From positions 1-58,372 of the forward strand of contig CALLAU010000010.1 in the NCBI GenBank assembly GCA_938002015.1: a stretch of 58,372 bases of DNA, in the 5' to 3' direction. The notes below the pieces were generated by a model, which saw only the letters and a program-made list of their open reading frames with translations, did not search any database and was not told where the DNA came from. Shown piece after piece: positions 42,517 through 51,851 of the stretch (within the stretch, counting starts at the first letter, position 1; every line of letters begins with the position of its first letter). The position numbers were made by a program, and so were the translations under genes. This DNA comes from an uncultured Bdellovibrionales bacterium (GTDB lineage: Bacteria > Bdellovibrionota > Bdellovibrionia > Bdellovibrionales > UBA1609).

Positions 42517-44656
42517 AATTATCTCCCCAAGCTTCAAGAGCTACTTTATTGATCTGATCATAAGTATATGAGTTATTATCGTAGTGAAGCGAACCATCAG
42601 ACTCTGTAACACCAAGTACTGTATTAAAGTAAGGGTTCTTCATAAAATCATTAACATCTTTTTCTTCAACTTCTAAAAGAACTTGATACATTTCTTCTTC
42701 GTTCCAAAATTCTGAACCTTCACCATCAAGCTCTGATTCAAAACCAATGTCACTTGTAACCATTTTTGATAGAGCATAACTGATTCCAAACTTTGAAACT
42801 AAGCGAGAAGAGAGGACTTTACCTTCTTTAACTAATTCTGAAATAGAATCTCCAAAATCTTTAACCATCTCAGGGTTAAGCTCTCCATTAACCCAAGTCT
42901 TATCACCAACAACTTCAGCACCATAACCTGACCAAATCACTTGCTGACAAGAGAACATAAGTATTTTTGATCCTGTTTTTTGAAAAACTGAAGCTGGAGT
43001 TTTAAAGTCTTTTGACTCTTTTAAACCCACAACACCTGTTGCTGGAGTTGATGTAATATTCTGATTCTCTGTTTCATTATAAAAGCTTACATTACCACTA
43101 ATAATTGGCGCCTCATAAACTCTACAAGCCTCACTCATCGCCTCTAAACTTGAAACAAACTCACCCATAATGTGTTCTTTTTGTGGGTTACCAAAGTTAA
43201 GACAATCTGTTACTGCCCAAGGAGTAAAACCTTTAATCTGAAGCTGAAGTGCTGGACTTAAAAACGAGTCAAAACCACCAAGTCTAGCATTTATTCTCAT
43301 AACAGCAGGTCTACAGCCTAAAACCATTCCTAGTTCACGCCCTGATTCTGGAAGCCTAATAATTCCAAGAGGAGAGTCACAGTCAGCTTGAGTTCTTGCA
43401 CCAACTCTTTGGTCATATTGCTTATAAATCCACTTTCTACTTGAACCTTGAGTTGATGATAAGGCAGTTGAAAGGTCATAATCAGAGGTTTGAGCTGAAT
43501 CAACATCAACAGCCTCTATCTTTTTATAAGGCCTATCATATCTTGGGGCTCCATCTACAATTTTAGCAGGATCAATTTCACATATAAGCTCATTATTCCA
43601 TTTAAGCTTTATTTCTTTTTCTTCTCTTACAGTACCAATTTTTACGGCATCAAGCCCCCATTTAGAAAATGTGGACACAATCTCTTCTAGGTTCTCAGGC
43701 TTACAAACAAGAAGCATTCTTTCTTGGCTTTCTGATAAAAGAATTTCTTCAGGACCCATACTTGAATCTCTAAGTGGAACTTTTGAAAGATCAATATCTA
43801 AACCTCTTCCTCCACCAAAAGACATCTCAAAGCTTGAACTCGTAAGACCTGCAGCACCCATATCCTGCATAGATTCAACAAGCCCCTTACTTAAAACCTC
43901 TAAGCAGCTCTCAATAAGACATTTCTCATAAAAAGGATCACCAATCTGTATTGTTGGCCTCTTACTTTCTGAATCTTCATCAAAAGACTCACTTGCCATT
44001 GAGGCTCCGTGAACACCATCTTTTCCTGTTTTGGCTCCAACATAAACAACATCAAGCCCTGGGGTTTTTACTTTACTTGAAGTGATCTCATCATCTTTAC
44101 CGTAATAGCCAAGCGCAAAAGCGTTCACTAAGTTATTCGTATTATAGGACTTATCAAATTCAGTTTGCCCTGTAACAGTTGCCACTCCAACACAATTACC
44201 ATAAAAAGAAATACCTGAAACAACACCTTCAATAAGCTGCTCTAATCTATCTGATCCTTTTTCTCCAAAACAAAGATAATTTGCTAAGGCAATTGGTCTA
44301 GCTCCCATAGTGAAGATATCTCTTAAAATCCCTCCAACACCCGTTGCGGCACCTTGAAAAGGTTCAATAAAACTTGGATGGTTGTGACTCTCCATTTTAA
44401 AAGCAACGCGCTCTCCTTCACCAAGGTCAACAACTCCTGCATTTTCACCATCTTCTGAAACAAGCTTCTTAGAGTCATTATAAAGATTTTTAAGATGAAT
44501 TTTAGAGCTTTTATAACTACAGTGCTCACTCCAAAGGCTAGAAAATAAAGCCCAGTGAATCTGTGTTAATTCTCCTCCAACTATTCCTTTTGCTTTTTCG
44601 TATTCCTCAACTGAAAGACCGTAAGACTTTAATTTTTCTTCTAAATTTTTATCCAT
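42500..44656 (-). CDS. purL: Phosphoribosylformylglycinamidine synthase, large subunit (small type)
   Basis: PurL, with PurS and PurQ, makes FGAM from FGAR. The 718-residue size fits the multi-subunit, Bacillus-type enzyme, not the 1300-residue fused form. Motifs: FKMESHNHPSFIEPFQGAAT, GVGGILRDIFTMGARPIA, and DMGAAGLTSSSFEMS. The start codon overlaps the purQ stop by one base (TAATG), so the two are translationally coupled, and its 3' end overlaps purF by 17 bases. Confidence 0.97.
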   Translation of the reverse strand: MDKNLEEKLKSYGLSVEEYEKAKGIVGGELTQIHWALFSSLWSEHCSYKSSKIHLKNLYNDSKKLVSEDGENAGVVDLGEGERVAFKMESHNHPSFIEPFQGAATGVGGILRDIFTMGARPIALANYLCFGEKGSDRLEQLIEGVVSGISFYGNCVGVATVTGQTEFDKSYNTNNLVNAFALGYYGKDDEITSSKVKTPGLDVVYVGAKTGKDGVHGASMASESFDEDSESKRPTIQIGDPFYEKCLIESCLEVLSKGLVESMQDMGAAGLTSSSFEMSFGGGRGLDIDLSKVPLRDSSMGPEEILLSESQERMLLVCKPENLEEIVSTFSKWGLDAVKIGTVREEKEIKLKWNNELICEIDPAKIVDGAPRYDRPYKKIEAVDVDSAQTSDYDLSTALSSTQGSSRKWIYKQYDQRVGARTQADCDSPLGIIRLPESGRELGMVLGCRPAVMRINARLGGFDSFLSPALQLQIKGFTPWAVTDCLNFGNPQKEHIMGEFVSSLEAMSEACRVYEAPIISGNVSFYNETENQNITSTPATGVVGLKESKDFKTPASVFQKTGSKILMFSCQQVIWSGYGAEVVGDKTWVNGELNPEMVKDFGDSISELVKEGKVLSSRLVSKFGISYALSKMVTSDIGFESELDGEGSEFWNEEEMYQVLLEVEEKDVNDFMKNPYFNTVLGVTESDGSLHYDNNSYTYDQINKVALEAWGDNFEGLE

Positions 44657-45300
44657 TATAAGAACCTCTCTAAAAGAGAAACGCCGTCAGAACCACCCAT
44701 CCAGTCATGCATGGCTCTTTCTGGGTGAGGCATAAGACCTGCAACATTTTTTTCTTTATTTAAAACACCTGCAATATCTGATACCGATCCATTTGGATTA
44801 TCAGAATACTTTAACCAAATTTGATCATTGTCACTTATAGACTTTAAATTCTCTGAATCTATAAAGAACTTTCCTTCCCCGTGAGCTATTGGGAATTTTA
44901 CATCTGCTTTTATTGACCAAAACGAATCTTTTGAAACTGGCGTTAAACCTGACCACTGGTCAATAAACTTACCTGAATCATTCTTTAATAAAACCCCTGG
45001 CAAGAGCTTTCTTTCACACAAAACTTGAAAACCGTTACAAATTCCTAATACGGGCTTTCCTTTTTTTGCAAACTCTTCAACAGAGTCCATCACCGTTGAT
45101 TTTGCAGCTAAAGCTCCACACCTTAGATAGTCTCCATATGAAAAACCTCCAGGAACTACAACTCCATCAACCTCTGCTTCATTAAAAGAATCTTGATACC
45201 AAAGCCACTTGGCCTTAGCTCCTACTTGTTCTACTGCTTTATAAATATCTTCATCGCAATTAGTTCCTAAAAACCTTACGACTCCTATTGTTTTAGCCAT
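44656..45300 (-). CDS. purQ: Phosphoribosylformylglycinamidine synthase, glutaminase subunit
   Basis: PurQ supplies ammonia to PurL from glutamine. The catalytic Cys lies in LGICNGFQVL, after the GGFSYGDYLRCGALAA block. The His-Glu pair is in LMPHPERAMHDWMGG near the C-terminus. The 214-residue length is normal. It starts 4 bases after the purS stop and shares one base with the purL ATG. Confidence 0.97.
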   Translation of the reverse strand: MAKTIGVVRFLGTNCDEDIYKAVEQVGAKAKWLWYQDSFNEAEVDGVVVPGGFSYGDYLRCGALAAKSTVMDSVEEFAKKGKPVLGICNGFQVLCERKLLPGVLLKNDSGKFIDQWSGLTPVSKDSFWSIKADVKFPIAHGEGKFFIDSENLKSISDNDQIWLKYSDNPNGSVSDIAGVLNKEKNVAGLMPHPERAMHDWMGGSDGVSLLERFL

Positions 45301-45304
45301 AAAC

Positions 45305-45529
45305 TTATAAACTCTCTATCGTGATTTCTTCAATTAAAGGATTAAAAAGAACATATTCAGCCATCTTTTTAATTTCCACTTCGCCTTTATCAGTTTTTAC
45401 TTCAAAGTATTTTCCGATATGGCAATCATCTAATGAAAACCCTGCTTTTTCTAGAACAGATTGAACAGCTCTACCTTGTGAGTCTAACACTTCTTTTTTA
45501 GGGAGTACTTTAATTCCGTATTTAGTCAT
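45305..45529 (-). CDS. purS: Phosphoribosylformylglycinamidine synthase subunit PurS
   Basis: The 74-residue protein bridges PurL and PurQ. It fits PurS: KYGIKVLPKKEVLDSQGRAVQS at the start, then FSLDDCHIGKYFEVK. The segment before it (45530-45612) is almost pure A and G in the message, without a clear hairpin. It is 4 bases upstream of purQ. Confidence 0.94.
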   Translation of the reverse strand: MTKYGIKVLPKKEVLDSQGRAVQSVLEKAGFSLDDCHIGKYFEVKTDKGEVEIKKMAEYVLFNPLIEEITIESL

Positions 45530-45612
45530 TACTTTCTTCTCTCTTTTCTTTGTCTTAATCTTTTTTTTTACTTTATCTTGTATTATCTATCTTCTATCTT
45601 TTATTTTCTTAA

Positions 45613-46341
45613 TTAGTTTAGCTGCTCCCTTAATTTTAAAAGGATAAGTTCATAGCTTTCCTTTACTTTGCCTAAGTCTTTTCTAAACCTGTCTTTATCT
45701 AATTTTTCTAAAGTCTCTATATCCCAAAGTCTGCAACTATCAGGAGTGATTTCATCAGAAAGAACTATTTCACCTTGAGAGTTTTTCCCAAATTCAATTT
45801 TAAAATCTACTAAACTTATATCTATTTCTTTAAAAAGGTCTGTAAGATGCTTTGATATCTCTAAAGCTTTAGCTCTTAAGACTTCATAGTCTTCATCACT
45901 ACAAAGCTTTAACATTCTAACATGCTCTCTTGTTAAAAGAGGATCCCCTAGTGCATCATCTTTATAAAAAACCTCAAATACAGGTTCTGAGAAAACATGC
46001 CCTTCTTCAAAACCAAGCCTTTTTACTATTGAACCGGCAGCTCTATTTCTTATAACTACCTCTAAAGGTATGATTTCAACTTTTTCAACTACAGCCTCGG
46101 TATCGCTGATCTGCTCAATCCAGTGAGAAGGAATACCTTTAAGTTTTAAGTATGAAAAAATAAGATTTGTAATTTGAAGGTTAACTAAGCCTTTTCCTTC
46201 AAATGAACCTTTTTTTTCTGCATTAAAAGCTGTTAAATCATCTTTAAACTCAATAATGATTTTATTCTCATCACTAGTTTTATAAAGCCTTTTTGCTTTT
46301 CCCTCATATATAAACTCTTTTTTTTCTATTTTAGTACCCAT
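45613..46341 (-). CDS. purC: Phosphoribosylaminoimidazole-succinocarboxamide synthase
   Basis: PurC adds aspartate to CAIR. The 242-residue length is normal. Motifs: FIYEGKAKRLYKTSDENK at the start, FKDDLTAFNAEKKGSFEGKG, EVVIRNRAAGSIVKRLG, and LVDFKIEFGKNSQGEIVLSD with DEITPDSCRLWD. It follows purB by 6 bases. The 83-base gap to purS is the largest in this half of the operon. Confidence 0.97.
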   Translation of the reverse strand: MGTKIEKKEFIYEGKAKRLYKTSDENKIIIEFKDDLTAFNAEKKGSFEGKGLVNLQITNLIFSYLKLKGIPSHWIEQISDTEAVVEKVEIIPLEVVIRNRAAGSIVKRLGFEEGHVFSEPVFEVFYKDDALGDPLLTREHVRMLKLCSDEDYEVLRAKALEISKHLTDLFKEIDISLVDFKIEFGKNSQGEIVLSDEITPDSCRLWDIETLEKLDKDRFRKDLGKVKESYELILLKLREQLN

Positions 46342-46347
46342 ATCTCT

Positions 46348-47652
46348 TTAAACTTTCTCACCTTTTGGCATCACTTTATTAATACCTTTTTTGATATTCT
46401 TAAAATGTCTCTTTCCTGAAAAAAGCTCCTTAAGAGACTTTTCACTAAGCCTTTTAGAAATTTCAGGATGAGCTAACACACTCTCTAAATATGTTTGCTC
46501 TCCGCTAAGACTATGTGCACATCCCTGAACCCACTTATAGGCATCCTCTCTCTTAACCCCAGCATCAACTAAGTCTAGAAGAAGGTGTGAAGAAAAAATC
46601 TGACCTTTTAAAAGATCAAGGTTTTGCTGCATTCTTTCCTCATCTACATACAAATTAGATAAAATTCTTGCCATTCTATTTACAGCATAGTGAAGCAGAA
46701 TAAAGGCATCAGGAAAAATAACTCTTTCTACGCTTGAGTGAGAAATATCTCTTTCATGCCATAAAGCTACATTTTCAATTGCAGAAGATGAGTACGCTCT
46801 TAAAAGTCTTGCTACACCTGTAAGGTTTTCTGCACTAATCGGGTTTTTCTTATGAGGCATTGCACTTGAACCTTTTTGGCCCTTAGAAAAACCTTCTATT
46901 ACTTCAGAAACTTCAGTTCTTTGAAGGTGCCTTAACTCTACAGAGAGTCTTTCAATAAAGGCTCCCATTAAAGCCACTGCTTGCATAAGGTAGGCATGCC
47001 TATCTCTTGGTATAACCTGTGTAGCAATCGTCTCTGGTTTTAAACCAAGCTTATCACAAACACTTTTTTCAATCTTAGGCTGTAAGAATGAGTGTGTGCC
47101 AACTGCTCCACTTACTTGCCCTACTCTACAATCTTCAAAAGCTAAATTGAGTCTTTCTCTATTTCTTTTAAATTCAGCTAAAAAACCTGCCATTTTAAAA
47201 CCAAAAGTTGTTGGTTCAGCATGAATACCATGAGTTCTTCCAACACAAGGAGTAAGGCTATGTTCTTTAATGAGTTTTTTTATCGCACTTTCTAAAACAT
47301 CAAGCTTATCATTTAAAACACACCTTGAATCAGCAATTTGAAGAGAAAGCCCCGTGTCGATAACATCTGAGGAAGTTAGCCCATAATGTATGTACTTACC
47401 ATCTTCACCAACATTTTCCGCTAAATTAGAAACAAAAGCTATAACATCATGCTTAGTTTTTTCTTCAATTTTTTTTATTCTTTTAATACTAAACTTTGAG
47501 TCTTTAGAAATATTCTTTGCAGCTGCTTTTGGTATAAGTCCTTCTTCAGCTTGAGCTTGAGCAACAGCAACTTCAATTTTTCTTAAAGCTTCCCACTTAT
47601 TTGTTTCAGACCAGACTTCAGACATTTCAGGTAAGCTGTATCTTTCTATCAT
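46348..47652 (-). CDS. purB: Adenylosuccinate lyase
   Basis: PurB splits SAICAR and adenylosuccinate, so it works twice in purine synthesis. The 434-residue length is normal. The fumarase-superfamily signature KGSSAMPHKKNPISAENLTG is clear, with other blocks VGRTHGIHAEPTTFGFK and IHYGLTSSDVIDTG. It is followed by purC after 6 bases. Confidence 0.97.
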   Translation of the reverse strand: MIERYSLPEMSEVWSETNKWEALRKIEVAVAQAQAEEGLIPKAAAKNISKDSKFSIKRIKKIEEKTKHDVIAFVSNLAENVGEDGKYIHYGLTSSDVIDTGLSLQIADSRCVLNDKLDVLESAIKKLIKEHSLTPCVGRTHGIHAEPTTFGFKMAGFLAEFKRNRERLNLAFEDCRVGQVSGAVGTHSFLQPKIEKSVCDKLGLKPETIATQVIPRDRHAYLMQAVALMGAFIERLSVELRHLQRTEVSEVIEGFSKGQKGSSAMPHKKNPISAENLTGVARLLRAYSSSAIENVALWHERDISHSSVERVIFPDAFILLHYAVNRMARILSNLYVDEERMQQNLDLLKGQIFSSHLLLDLVDAGVKREDAYKWVQGCAHSLSGEQTYLESVLAHPEISKRLSEKSLKELFSGKRHFKNIKKGINKVMPKGEKV

Positions 47653-47703
47653 TTTAGGTTGTTTCCTTTATTTTAAGTATTACAGAGTCTCTCTCTCTTT
47701 TTT

Positions 47704-48789
47704 TTACTTCTTTTTATTTAAAATACTTTCTACTAATTGTGATTGAAATTCATATTGCATACTAAGCCTATAACCACCCCATTCTTTTGGAGAGTTCCAG
47801 ACAAAGTTTTTATCATGAAGGCTTGCATCACTTGTTGTAACAGGGAACATCGTATTTAAAGCACCTTCTAAGTTTGTACTCAGCTGTGGTTCAAAATTTA
47901 CATATGAAAACATTTCTTTTAAGAAAACATGCAGCCTTTCTTCAACTTCCTTAACCTTTAAATCATTATAAACAGGGACAAGTGACCAAAGGTCTACAAA
48001 ATCCCCTTGAACACCTTTAATCATAATAACTTGGTTTAAACCTTTCCAAGCCTTAAAGGGAGAATCTACCCATACTGACCAAGGTGGTAAGCTATCTAAC
48101 TTGTCTGAATTAAAGAAAAATCTTTTTCTATGCCACCCAAGCAGTTCATCTAGCTTTGGAACTTCATTATGAGTAAGAATTTTAAGCTCAGGAATTGTTA
48201 AACTCACTATCCAGCCAGCCGGATTCTTTTTAATTTCATTTAAAAAGAGTTCTAAGTTATGAGCCTGAATTGAAATAACCTCTACTCCTCTTTCTTCTAA
48301 AGCTCCAATACTAGCTTTAAAAGTTGTTCTATCCGAGGTTCTTACAAACTGCTCTTCATTAACATTAAAGAAATTATTATCTGACGCCCATTTATCTGAT
48401 TGTTGAAAGTTAGATCTTGAAAATGATTTTAAAAAATCATCAACCCAAAAAGAATCAGCATGAGGAACAAGAGCTGAAAAGTTTTCTTTCCAGTTACTTA
48501 AAACAGCTTTATTATTTGGAAGAGCAAAACTGCAAAGACCTTTAGGCGTTGAAAGAGAAAAGCCCTCATCTACTTTCATAGCTGAGCCTTCAGGAAGTGT
48601 AAGGTGTATAAAAGAATCTGGAATTTTAGAATCAAAGTTTACTGGAAAAGGACCATCAATATCTTCAGGGTGTGACCAACCAGCATGATCTGTAATTTCG
48701 TATAAAGAGACTCTAACTCCTCTAAGAGCTAGCTCACATGCAAGCCAATGAGATCTCCAACCTAAGGACAAAATATTAATTTGATTCAT
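47704..48789 (-). CDS. Unknown Rossmann-like protein encoded within the purine operon
   Basis: The 361-residue protein begins with a beta-alpha-beta-like segment, INILSLGWRSHWLACELALR, then GVRVSLYEI, which recalls FAD- or NAD-binding oxidoreductases. The usual GxGxxG is not intact (GWRSHW). Later parts are rich in Trp and hold no catalytic motif I recognise (LLGWHRKRFFFNSD, PPWSVWVDSPFKAWKG). It sits between purN and purB on the same strand, 68 bases after purN and 51 before purB, so it is probably cotranscribed. It might be a redox or flavoprotein tied to nucleotide metabolism, but this is only a guess from position. Confidence 0.65.
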   Translation of the reverse strand: MNQINILSLGWRSHWLACELALRGVRVSLYEITDHAGWSHPEDIDGPFPVNFDSKIPDSFIHLTLPEGSAMKVDEGFSLSTPKGLCSFALPNNKAVLSNWKENFSALVPHADSFWVDDFLKSFSRSNFQQSDKWASDNNFFNVNEEQFVRTSDRTTFKASIGALEERGVEVISIQAHNLELFLNEIKKNPAGWIVSLTIPELKILTHNEVPKLDELLGWHRKRFFFNSDKLDSLPPWSVWVDSPFKAWKGLNQVIMIKGVQGDFVDLWSLVPVYNDLKVKEVEERLHVFLKEMFSYVNFEPQLSTNLEGALNTMFPVTTSDASLHDKNFVWNSPKEWGGYRLSMQYEFQSQLVESILNKKK

Positions 48790-48857
48790 TCTTAAAAGCC
48801 GCCTTGATGTAGGCCTACAATAAAACAGAAATCAGAGCCCTTGCCAACAAATATGAG

Positions 48858-49385
48858 TTAAAAACTAACAAGATTCAAATACTTACAAACTATTCTTTGC
48901 TCGACAAAATGAACATTTTGTTTAGATGTTTTATAATCAGTCTCAGTCGAAGCTTTCCTCTGTAAAAGTACTGGCCCCTCGTCAACGCCTTCAGTTACTT
49001 TATGAATGCTTGCCCCTAAATCAGCACCATCATTAAAAGCTTTTTCTATTGATTTTAAACCTGGATAAGATGGCAAGAGACTTGGGTGAAGGTTGATTAT
49101 TTCTCCTTTAAACTCAGATAAGAAATGAGCTGGTATTATTTTCATAAAACCGAGAAGAAGCACTCTTTTAATTTTTAAGTCATTTAGCTCATGGGCTAAA
49201 TCTGACCAATTTTGCTCATTTTTAAGACTAAGCACTTGAGTAAAACAGCCCCTTCTTCTAGCCCATGAAAGACCTGAGCATTCTTTATTTGCATAAATAT
49301 AAGGCTTTCTGTTTGGAAAATGGTCCAAGACTGACTTTAAATTAGAGCCATAGCCTGAGATAAAAATAGCGAGTTTTTGTGACAC
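48858..49385 (-). CDS. purN: Phosphoribosylglycinamide formyltransferase
   Basis: PurN transfers a formyl group from formyl-THF to GAR. The 175-residue length is a little short (usual 190-210). The phosphate loop is SGYGSNLKSVL. The catalytic trio appears as Asn and His in INLHPSLLPSYPG and Asp in GASIHKVTEGVDEGPVLLQ. The start is GTG with AAAGAG upstream. It follows purM by 19 bases. Confidence 0.92.
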   Translation of the reverse strand: MSQKLAIFISGYGSNLKSVLDHFPNRKPYIYANKECSGLSWARRRGCFTQVLSLKNEQNWSDLAHELNDLKIKRVLLLGFMKIIPAHFLSEFKGEIINLHPSLLPSYPGLKSIEKAFNDGADLGASIHKVTEGVDEGPVLLQRKASTETDYKTSKQNVHFVEQRIVCKYLNLVSF

Positions 49386-49404
49386 CTACAATGAAACTCT
49401 TTAA

Positions 49405-50400
49405 TTAAACAATCTTCCAGCCAGTAAAGCTAGAGACCACTTCACCACTTGTAACTAAATCAAAATCTTTAGTATTTTCAACAACTTCTTTAAACTTATT
49501 AAGAGAGTCTTTAGCTATAAAAAAGCCAAAACCCATACCGCAGTTAAAGGTTAAGAGCATATTCTCTCTTGTGATATTACCTTTATCTTGAGTGACTTTA
49601 AAAAGCTTAGGAAGCTCCCAGTCTTTAATTTCAACACCTAAGTTTTTAGGTAAAGCTCTGGTGATATTATCCATTCCACCACCAGTGATATGGCAACCAC
49701 TTCTTATATCAGAATCAAGCCCTGCATCCTTTAAGGCTTTCACTAAAGGCCAGTAAAGCTTAGTTGGGCTCAAAAGTTCCTCACTCATTTCACCACCATC
49801 ATCGCCAAAAACTTTTCTAAGTAAAGAGTAGCCATTTGAGTGAAAACCAGAGCTTGAGATTCCAACAAAAACATCACCTTCAACCACTTTCTCAGGAGAC
49901 CAAGCTTTTTCTTCATCAACAACACCAACTGAAAAACCAGCACAGTCAAAATGCCCCGTTTGATAAAGCCCTGGAAGCTCTGCCGTTTCTCCTCCAATTA
50001 GAGCCGTTCCAGATTCATTACACGCTTTTTTAAGACCTGTAAAAAAACTCTTAAGCTGATCTTCATCAAGCTTAGAGGTTGCAAAATAATCTAGAAAAAA
50101 CAAAGGCTCAGCACCAATACAAAGCATATCATTTACACACATTCCAACTAAATCCTGAGCAAGACCTGAGACTGAGTTATTCTCTAAACCCATGATAAGC
50201 TTTGTTCCAACCCCATCGGTTGAGGAAACAAGAAGGGGATTCTTCATTTCAGGGAATTTTCCAGAAAAAAGGGCAGCAAAACCACCAATACCAGACACCA
50301 CTCGATTAGCCTGAGCCCCTGGCTCTTTTAGATCAGATTTCATCCAATCTACCATTTTATCTGCTTTTTCTACATCTACACCTGATGATTTATAATCCAT
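49405..50400 (-). CDS. purM: Phosphoribosylformylglycinamidine cyclo-ligase
   Basis: PurM closes the imidazole ring to give AIR. The 331-residue length is normal. Motifs: YKSSGVDVEKADKMVDWMK near the start, LLVSSTDGVGTKLIMGLEN, DLVGMCVNDMLCIGAEPLFF and ETAELPGLYQTGHFDCAGF. It is the first gene of the purine operon; the promoter must be in 50401-50541. No purine riboswitch was recognised there. Confidence 0.97.
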   Translation of the reverse strand: MDYKSSGVDVEKADKMVDWMKSDLKEPGAQANRVVSGIGGFAALFSGKFPEMKNPLLVSSTDGVGTKLIMGLENNSVSGLAQDLVGMCVNDMLCIGAEPLFFLDYFATSKLDEDQLKSFFTGLKKACNESGTALIGGETAELPGLYQTGHFDCAGFSVGVVDEEKAWSPEKVVEGDVFVGISSSGFHSNGYSLLRKVFGDDGGEMSEELLSPTKLYWPLVKALKDAGLDSDIRSGCHITGGGMDNITRALPKNLGVEIKDWELPKLFKVTQDKGNITRENMLLTFNCGMGFGFFIAKDSLNKFKEVVENTKDFDLVTSGEVVSSFTGWKIV

Positions 50401-50464
50401 TAAAGAGTCCGCCTTTTAAGATGAAATACCTGTCTTATAGATAAGGAGATAACACGTTTACAAA

Positions 50465-50495
50465 CAAAATAAAGAGAAAAGTCGCCTTCTCTCTT
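50465..50495 (-). terminator. Terminator candidate after the exported protein gene at 50542
   Basis: On the minus strand AAGAGAGAA and TTTTCTCTT (50472-50495) form a 9-bp stem with one G-U pair and a 6-base loop, followed by TATTTTG. It lies about 45 bases past the stop of the upstream gene and before purM, insulating the operon. Confidence 0.5.
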
Positions 50496-50541
50496 ACTTG
50501 AGTCATTTTTCTTTACAATTTACATAGTCTCAGTTTTTAAA

Positions 50542-51834
50542 TTAATTTGGATAACCGTAAAACTCTTCACACCTTGTCTTTGAACCACTTTCTTGCCCCC
50601 ACCTTCTGTAAATATTGTCATTTGGGTGATAAGAAACTTTTAAGGCAAAAAGATCTCTTTTAAAGGTTCCTAAGTTCATTTCTCCAATAGAAGTTTTAAT
50701 CTGACATGATGACTCTAAACTTTTAATCTCACTTGAAGAAATATCAGCTTCTTTAAATATTGAGATAAAAACACTCTTGTTATAGTCATTTAAATTCTCA
50801 TGACTTACTTCATTAACATCTGCAGCATAGTTTCTATATTCATCCATAATACCACTATCTCTACTTGGAGTAGAGTAAGCATCAAAATCACCATAGTTCA
50901 TACACTTACCACCAAGCTTATTGTTGTGATCAACACCTGATTGAACAGCTCCAACTCTATCTTGAACAGAGTGGCACACGTTTTTAAAGTTTCTCTCAGC
51001 AATTCTATTTGGAGATTCATTTATAGATTGATTAGCTTTCTTTACTTCTCTAAAAAAACTAAGACGTCCTTGTGTAGAACCAAGCTTATTAAGAAGATCA
51101 AATGCAAGTTTATATTGAGAAAAATCCGACTCACTAAGATCTTCTTGGCTAATGTGAGTTAAACTTGATTTTTTCTGTCTTCTAAAACCCCAGTGGTACT
51201 TATCAACCCCTGTATTAAAAGGAGCTTTTTTAAACATATATGATTCATGTCTGTTTAATGGAAGCCCTGCATCTCTTCTAGCTTGTGTGGAATAAAGAAC
51301 ATCAAAAGTTCCATCTATATTGATGTTTTTAACAATATAGGTGTGTCTGATATGTGCTCCATTGTTTGAAACCTTATACATAAAAAGATCACCAGGCTTT
51401 ACACTTCTAATTCCTACAGGAATCGTATCATTGTGCGCAAGTGCTTCAGTACCAAAGTGAGCTGACATATAATTAATAAACGCAACAAGCCTTTTATCAG
51501 CATCAACTATGTCATCATATCTTGTCATAGCATTTGTTGTCTTAGCGTTATTAATCTTTAAGTGAAGACCATGGAGTCTAGAAAAATAAGCAAGTAAAGC
51601 GTAGTGAGCATCAGCGCAATCGATCTTAAGTCCGCTAAAAGGTTTACCTAAATCTTTAAAAAAATTAGGCCCAACACTTGAAGCAATCCAGTTAGAATAC
51701 CTTGCTTCCCACTCATCATTCCACTCACTACTGCTTTGCCAAACAGCAGCTTCAGCTGTTTTAAAACCAATAGAGTTGATTAAAAGTAGAGTACAAAAAA
51801 ATACTAAAACTGATGAGAGAATCCCCCGATTCAT
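50542..51834 (-). CDS. Exported protein, possible NlpC/P60- or CHAP-like Cys peptidase domain
   Basis: The 430-residue protein has a signal peptide ending at AEA (about residues 1-29). The first half holds LKIDCADAHYALLAYFSRLH and, 70-odd residues later, VKPGDLFMYKVSNNGAHIRHTYIVKN. A Cys-Ala-Asp at a helix start and a later PGDL...H pattern are typical of papain-like NlpC/P60 and CHAP peptidases, which cut murein or amides. The second half has no known signature; it contains four further Cys and a charged helix. GGGGG precedes the ATG. The call is made from motifs only. Confidence 0.6.
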   Translation of the reverse strand: MNRGILSSVLVFFCTLLLINSIGFKTAEAAVWQSSSEWNDEWEARYSNWIASSVGPNFFKDLGKPFSGLKIDCADAHYALLAYFSRLHGLHLKINNAKTTNAMTRYDDIVDADKRLVAFINYMSAHFGTEALAHNDTIPVGIRSVKPGDLFMYKVSNNGAHIRHTYIVKNINIDGTFDVLYSTQARRDAGLPLNRHESYMFKKAPFNTGVDKYHWGFRRQKKSSLTHISQEDLSESDFSQYKLAFDLLNKLGSTQGRLSFFREVKKANQSINESPNRIAERNFKNVCHSVQDRVGAVQSGVDHNNKLGGKCMNYGDFDAYSTPSRDSGIMDEYRNYAADVNEVSHENLNDYNKSVFISIFKEADISSSEIKSLESSCQIKTSIGEMNLGTFKRDLFALKVSYHPNDNIYRRWGQESGSKTRCEEFYGYPN

Positions 51835-51851
51835 AAAGCCCCCTTTAATAA

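Noticed and set aside
50401..50541. PurR-like operator (GTAAACGTGTTATC) or purine riboswitch upstream of purM
   Set aside because: The match to a LacI-family palindrome is poor and no purine aptamer core was found. It could be chance in AT-rich DNA.
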